Origin: Oscillospiraceae bacterium
GTDB taxonomy: Bacteria; Bacillota; Clostridia; Oscillospirales; Ruminococcaceae
Length of the DNA: 8,683 nt
Reading direction: 5' to 3'
Assembly (NCBI GenBank): GCA_019423445.1
Contig: JAHZBJ010000030.1
Location: 1-8,683 of the forward strand
Position numbers and translations under genes: made by a program. How positions within the stretch are numbered: position 1 is the stretch's first letter; every line of letters begins with the position of its first letter. The notes beneath the pieces were generated by a model. It saw nothing but the letters and a program-made list of their open reading frames with translations. It searched no databases and was not told the DNA's origin. Below, in pieces: positions 5,192 to 8,683 of this stretch.

Positions 5192-6214
5192 TTATTTGGA
5201 AGAATAGTTGGTATAGGTGACAAACCCATCGTAAAGCTTGCCCAGGTAATCGAAGGAAAGGCCGGTGCCCACCGCCACCGCTTCCACGGGGTTCTCCGCC
5301 AGGCGCGCCTGGATGCGGATCCGGCTGCTGATAAGCTTGTCCATCCCCCCCAGCATACTGCCGCCGCCGGTCATGAGAAGGCCGTTTTGCTCAATGTCGG
5401 CCACCAGCTCAGGAGGGGTGCGCTCCAGCACCGACTGGAGGGCCAGGATGATATGTTCCACCTCCGCGGCCAGGGACTCGATCAGCTCCTGGCTGGTGAT
5501 GGTGATGCGCTGGGGAAGCCCGGTAACCAGGTTGCGGCCCTTTACCTCATACTCATCGGTGGTGGCGTCCTCGGGCCAGACGGTGGCGATGTCCCGCTTG
5601 ATGCGGTCGGCGGTGTTGTCGCCGATAAGGACGTTATAAGTGCTGCGGATATATTTGATGATGGCTTTGTTGAAGGTGTTCCCCGCCATCTTGAGGCTGG
5701 TCTTGCAGACAATGCCGTTGAGGGAGAGAACCGCGATATCGCTGGTGCCGCCGCCGATGTCCAGAACGGCCACGCCGCCGGGAACGGTGATGTCGATGCC
5801 GGCCCCGATAGCCGCCGCCACCGGTTCCTCAATGAGGAACACGTTCCGGGCGCCGGAGGAGATGACAGTGTCAATGACCGCCCGGGACTCCACCTCAGTG
5901 ATCGCCGAGGGAACGCAGACGCAGACCCGGGGCTTAAAGAACTTGCTGGGATTGATCTTCTTAAAGAAATGCTTCAGCATCTCCTCAGTGACCTCGTAAT
6001 CGGAGATGACCCCATCCTCCAGGGGCCGTACCACACGGATCAGGTCGGAGGTCTTCCCCAGCATCTCATAGGCCGACTGGCCCACAGCCATAACCTTATT
6101 GGTCCGGGCATCCAGCGCCACGATGGAAGGCTCCTTGAGAACGATGCCCTTGCCCGCCACATAGATCAGCGTGGTGGCTGTGCCAAGGTCAATGCCGATG
6201 TCATTGCTAAACAC
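5192..6214 (-). CDS. mreB: MreB/Mbl-family actin-like cell shape protein, divergent orphan copy
   Basis: The 340-residue product is an actin-like ATPase that forms cytoplasmic filaments on the membrane and guides cell wall synthesis. Motifs in order are phosphate-1 DIGIDLGTATT (5-15), VRPLEDGVISD, VPSAITEVE (101-109), IEEPVAAAIGAG (128-139), phosphate-2 LDIGGGTSD (151-159) and the adenosine segment MTGGGSMLGG (281-290). Residues differ from usual MreB at DLGTANT (here ATT), the GD-x-x-D stretch (GNTFN, 178-182) and the GE..AE stretch (GDNTAD, 198-203). The GTG at 6214 has AAAGGGGAG (6223-6231) 8 bases upstream and gives the normal N-terminus MFSNDIGIDLGT. ATG at 6241 would add nine residues, but its GGAGG lies inside a hairpin. 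No mreC or mreD is next to it, so it is an orphan copy with its own promoter. It could be Mbl or another paralogue. Confidence 0.9.
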   Translation of the reverse strand: MFSNDIGIDLGTATTLIYVAGKGIVLKEPSIVALDARTNKVMAVGQSAYEMLGKTSDLIRVVRPLEDGVISDYEVTEEMLKHFFKKINPSKFFKPRVCVCVPSAITEVESRAVIDTVISSGARNVFLIEEPVAAAIGAGIDITVPGGVAVLDIGGGTSDIAVLSLNGIVCKTSLKMAGNTFNKAIIKYIRSTYNVLIGDNTADRIKRDIATVWPEDATTDEYEVKGRNLVTGLPQRITITSQELIESLAAEVEHIILALQSVLERTPPELVADIEQNGLLMTGGGSMLGGMDKLISSRIRIQARLAENPVEAVAVGTGLSFDYLGKLYDGFVTYTNYSSK

Positions 6215-6222
6215 GGTTCCAA

Positions 6223-6231
6223 CTCCCCTTT
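6223..6231 (-). promoter_or_regulatory. Ribosome binding site for the GTG start of mreB
   Basis: AAAGGGGAG lies 8 bases upstream of the GTG at 6214. It lies outside the leader hairpin at 6245-6264, unlike the GGAGG (6249-6253) that would serve the alternative ATG at 6241. Confidence 0.65.
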
Positions 6232-6244
6232 GTATCCTCATTTC

Positions 6245-6264
6245 CCCGCCTCCATAAAGGCGGG
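6245..6264 (-). promoter_or_regulatory. Hairpin in the mreB leader covering the upstream ribosome site
   Basis: On the minus strand, CCCGCCT (6264-6258), a 6-base loop and AGGCGGG (6251-6245) form a perfect 7-base-pair, GC-rich stem. It includes the GGAGG for the alternative ATG at 6241, and so should mask that start. No terminator U-tract follows. Confidence 0.6.
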
Positions 6265-6285
6265 CATAATTGGTCATCGTACCAA

Positions 6286-6315
6286 ATTGTAGCATGGTTT
6301 TATGTCTATTGTCAA
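6286..6315 (-). promoter_or_regulatory. Sigma-A-type promoter of mreB
   Basis: TTGACA (6310-6315) and TACAAT (6286-6291) on the minus strand are separated by 18 bases. The expected start near 6279 leaves a leader of about 65 bases that includes the hairpin at 6245-6264. Confidence 0.8.
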
Positions 6316-6332
6316 AAGATTTTGCGAACGCC

Positions 6333-6357
6333 CTGTGAATGATCCCGCTTCTCACAG
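6333..6357. repeat. Inverted repeat upstream of the mreB promoter
   Basis: CTGTGA (6333-6338) and TCACAG (6352-6357) are perfect 6-base arms around 13 bases, ending 17 bases upstream of the mreB -35 box. It could be a regulator site or a hairpin at the end of the comFC transcript, though no U-tract follows. The arms are short and may be chance. Confidence 0.3.
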
Positions 6358-6400
6358 TTTGGGCCGGCGGGGGAGGGATTATGCGGCAAGAAAGGCGGTC

Positions 6401-7045
6401 TCAGTCCTCCGCCCTCACCGCGGCCAACACTGCAACCTCCAGGGCTCCAGCCCTTTCCAGCAGCCGGGCGCAGGCATCCACCGTGCCTCCGGTGGTGACA
6501 ATGTCATCCACCAGAAGAACCCGCCGCCCCCGAACCAGCTCCTCCCTTTCCCCGGGCAGGGAAAAGGAAGCCGCAGCCCCCTTTCTACGGAAAGAAACAG
6601 GCAGCTGATGCTGGGTCAGGACCCCTTCCCGTTCCAGAACCGGGATCACCGGAAGGCCCAGCTCCTTTGCCGTCCACCGGGCCAGAAGTTCGGCCTGGTT
6701 GTAACCCCTCTGGCGGAGCCGTTCCTCCGGCATCGGGACAAAGGTCACCCAGTCCGGGGCAAAGTCCGGACACTGGCGGCGCAAGGCCCAGGCCATCCGG
6801 CGGGCGATCTTTCTTCCGGTATCCATATCCCCACGAAACTTGAAGCGGCTGACCGCCCTGGAAGGCGGGCCGCCGTACCGCCACACCGCCACTGTCCGCC
6901 GTCCCCGGAGCCGGACCTCTTGCTGGAGAAAGGGGGTCCGTTTCCGGCAGAGGTCACAGCAGTCCTCTCCGTAGGCCACCGCCCCGCCGCAGAGAATGCA
7001 GCGCTCCGGCCACAGCAGGGCCCGTCCCCGGTCAAGAATCCCCAT
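6401..7045 (-). CDS. comFC: ComF-family phosphoribosyltransferase-like protein (ComFC)
   Basis: The 214-residue protein fits ComFC, tied to DNA uptake and recombination in Firmicutes. The N-terminus has a zinc-finger pair, C16-x2-C19 and C30-x2-C33. Next come the YGGPPSRAVSRFKFRGD segment, then VPMPEERLRQRGYNQAELLA, and the PRPP-type loop VLLVDDIVTTGGT (about 176-188) near the C-terminus. All are usual ComF features, and the length is typical. The ATG at 7045 has GGAGGAGG upstream with a 9-base gap and overlaps the recD2 stop by 14 bases, which supports co-transcription and coupled translation. No terminator is evident before the mreB promoter, so transcripts may read on into mreB. Presence of this gene alone does not show that the organism is competent. 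Confidence 0.9.
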   Translation of the reverse strand: MGILDRGRALLWPERCILCGGAVAYGEDCCDLCRKRTPFLQQEVRLRGRRTVAVWRYGGPPSRAVSRFKFRGDMDTGRKIARRMAWALRRQCPDFAPDWVTFVPMPEERLRQRGYNQAELLARWTAKELGLPVIPVLEREGVLTQHQLPVSFRRKGAAASFSLPGEREELVRGRRVLLVDDIVTTGGTVDACARLLERAGALEVAVLAAVRAED

Positions 7046-8683
7046 GGCTGACCGCCTCCTCCAGCATAGCCCGAAGATTGGTATACCGCCGGGTCCTGCG
7101 GTTGTTGGCCACCATTTCCGCCACGGTGGCCTTCTCCCCTGTCATCACCAGCAGCCGCCGGGCCCGGGTGACGGCGGTGTAAAGCAGGTTCCGGTAGTGG
7201 AGCTTCCGGTGGCTGCCCATCAGGGGCATCACCACCGCCTCAAACTCGCTCCCCTGGCTTTTGTGAACAGTGATGGCATAAGCGTGTTCCAGCTGGTCGG
7301 CGGCATCAAAGGAATAGGGAGCCGTCACATCGTCAAACTGCACCAGAATGGTTTTGGAGGAAGGGTCGATCATCTCCACCACCCCGATATCCCCGTTGAA
7401 GATTCCCTGACCCTCCCGGCCCTGGCTGTCCTTCCAGAGGAGATCGTAGTTGTTGCGGATCTGCATCACCTTGTCCCCCTCCCGAAGGGTCCGCCCCAGG
7501 GCGGTGAACTCGCTTTTCTGCCGGTCCGGGGGATTGAGCCGGGCCTGGAGAACCCGGTTCAGTTCCCGGGTCCCCAGGGGTCCCTGCTTCATGGGAGTGA
7601 TGACCTGAATGTCCCAGAGGGGGCTGAGCCCGTAGCTCTGGGGCAGGCGCCTGGCGCAGAGATCCGCCACCAGCTCCTGAACCTGGGACGGGTCCTGCCG
7701 GGGCAGGAAGAAGAAGTCGCGGTCCTTCTTGGACAGGTCCGGCAGCTCTCCCCCCACAATGGCGTGGGCATTGACCACGATGAGGCTTTGGGCTGCCTGA
7801 CGGAACACCTGATCCAGATGGACGGTGGGGACCAGACCGCTGGCCACCAGATCCCCCAGGACGTTCCCAGCCGCCACCGATGGAAGCTGGTCGCTGTCCC
7901 CCACCAGGATGAGCTTCGCCCCCAGGCGCATCCCCCGGAACAACGACTCCATAATGAGGGTGTCCACCATACTCATCTCATCCACAATCACCGCATCGGC
8001 AGGAAGGGGGTTCTTCTCGTTGCGCTTGAAGGTGAGGGTCTCCTGAAATGGTTCCACCTCCAGGAGCCGGTGGATGGTCTTGGCCTCCCGGCCGGTCACC
8101 TCGGTCATCCGCTTGGCCGCCCGGCCGGTGGGAGCCGCCAGGGCCACCTTCATCCCTTCCTCTTCCAAAAGGGTCAGGATACCGTTAAGGGCAGTGGTTT
8201 TGCCGGTTCCGGGGCCGCCAGTGAGGATAAATACCGGATTTTCCATGGCCTCCCGGATGGCCCGGCGCTGCTGGGTCCCGTACCGGATCCCCTGGGCCTC
8301 CTCCAGCCGGTCCAGCTCCTTCTCCCAGTCCCGTTCCTCCGGGGCCGCCAGCTGGAGCATCAGAGCCACCCGCCCGGCGATGGTGGTCTCGGCGGCGAAA
8401 AGCTCCGGAAGGTAAAGGTACTCCTTCCCGCCCCCGGACCAGGACACCAGGCTTCCTTCCTCCTCCATGGCGGCGGTGGTCTCGGCGGCCTGGTCCCGGG
8501 TGATCTCCAGATACTGGGAGGTCAGGCTCTCCAGGGTCTCCCGGGGCAGACAGGTGTGGCCCTGGCGGCTGTTGTGGCGCAGGATATACCGCACGCCGGC
8601 GGAAAGGCGCTTGTAGCTGTCCGCCGGGATCTGGAACCGGTCCGCCATCTCGTCGGCGGCTTCAAAGTCCAGACCGATCTCGT
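7032..8683 (-). CDS. recD2: RecD2-family ATP-dependent 5'-3' DNA helicase (5' end outside the window)
   Basis: The frame enters from the right edge with no start visible, so this is a partial gene of about 550 codons against roughly 730 or more in full. Upstream of the first in-frame ATG (8648) the frame reads EIGLDFEAADE, joining ADRFQI as in the helix-hairpin region of RecD2; the ATG is thus internal. Superfamily 1B helicase motifs are visible: Walker A GGPGTGKTT (nucleotides about 8196-8219), Walker B VIVDEMSMVD, GDSDQLPSV, QVFRQA, and near the C-terminus AITVHKSQGSEFEAV and YTAVTRARRLLV. The DKVMQIRNNYD stretch fits the SH3-like insertion of RecD2. The enzyme acts in DNA repair without RecBC partners in such Firmicutes. 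It is followed by overlapping comFC. Confidence 0.95.
   Translation of the reverse strand, partial: EIGLDFEAADEMADRFQIPADSYKRLSAGVRYILRHNSRQGHTCLPRETLESLTSQYLEITRDQAAETTAAMEEEGSLVSWSGGGKEYLYLPELFAAETTIAGRVALMLQLAAPEERDWEKELDRLEEAQGIRYGTQQRRAIREAMENPVFILTGGPGTGKTTALNGILTLLEEEGMKVALAAPTGRAAKRMTEVTGREAKTIHRLLEVEPFQETLTFKRNEKNPLPADAVIVDEMSMVDTLIMESLFRGMRLGAKLILVGDSDQLPSVAAGNVLGDLVASGLVPTVHLDQVFRQAAQSLIVVNAHAIVGGELPDLSKKDRDFFFLPRQDPSQVQELVADLCARRLPQSYGLSPLWDIQVITPMKQGPLGTRELNRVLQARLNPPDRQKSEFTALGRTLREGDKVMQIRNNYDLLWKDSQGREGQGIFNGDIGVVEMIDPSSKTILVQFDDVTAPYSFDAADQLEHAYAITVHKSQGSEFEAVVMPLMGSHRKLHYRNLLYTAVTRARRLLVMTGEKATVAEMVANNRRTRRYTNLRAMLEEAVSHGDS

Noticed and set aside
5180..6292. Long plus-strand open frame (370 codons) opposite mreB
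   Set aside because: It is the antisense shadow of a conserved actin-like gene, rich in His, Asp and Gly with no recognisable domain.
6334..6356. TGTGA/TCACA arms as a CRP/FNR-type site
   Set aside because: The gap is 13 bases rather than the 6 of such sites, so it does not fit the CRP pattern.
6302..7051. Plus-strand open frame (249 codons) opposite comFC
   Set aside because: It overlaps comFC fully and crosses the mreB promoter; no motif or ribosome site supports it.
8646..8648. ATG as the recD2 start
   Set aside because: The frame stays open upstream with family-like residues (EIGLDFEAADE), and the N-terminal part of RecD2 would be missing; the gene enters from outside the window.

Overview
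The window looks like chromosomal core sequence from a high-GC, low-complexity-free Firmicute, most likely a gut clostridium of the Oscillospiraceae type. This is inference from gene content (DUF4358, Dabb, Amidase_6, RecD2, orphan MreB), strong GGAGG-type ribosome binding sites, sigma-A style promoters and U-tracted terminators. No organism can be named from sequence alone. Seven of eight complete or near-complete genes plus the partial recD2 run on the minus strand apart from one plus-strand gene. I see no rRNA, tRNA, CRISPR array, transposase, phage gene or classical mobile element.

Layout, left to right. Positions 1-2542 (minus) hold a three-gene operon read right to left: a membrane-anchored NERD-domain protein, a short QueG-like iron-sulfur protein whose start overlaps the NERD stop by 4 bases (ATGA), and a FemA/FemB-family peptidoglycan bridge aminoacyltransferase 20 bases further on. 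The Fem gene ends in a TAG, but the same frame stays open with protein-like content to the window edge. Positions 2543-2739 form a divergent promoter region. A plus-strand DUF4358 gene (2740-3255) then converges on a small Dabb-domain gene (3341-3637, minus), with a strong hairpin terminator between them. The Dabb promoter is embedded in the stop codon of the upstream amidase lipoprotein gene (3710-5005, minus). An mreB-family gene (5192-6214, minus) follows, with its own promoter, a leader hairpin and a clear terminator. The right end holds comFC (6401-7045) overlapping the 3' end of recD2 (7032-8683, cut by the window edge).

Several genes point to the cell envelope (Fem transferase, MreB, secreted amidase, anchored DUF4358 protein), and recD2-comFC concern DNA repair or DNA uptake. 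They do not form an obvious single pathway, and I do not see a clear new multi-gene system. The points most worth checking are the in-frame amber codon in the Fem gene, the NERD protein lacking the usual Glu/Lys catalytic residues, the QueG-like protein without its C-terminal repeat domain, and the MreB paralogue with altered nucleotide-site residues and a hairpin over an alternative start.

Stop codons of the eight genes other than the Fem gene are TGA six times and TAA twice, with no TAG. Four of the eight genes with visible starts are best explained by non-ATG starts (TTG or GTG).
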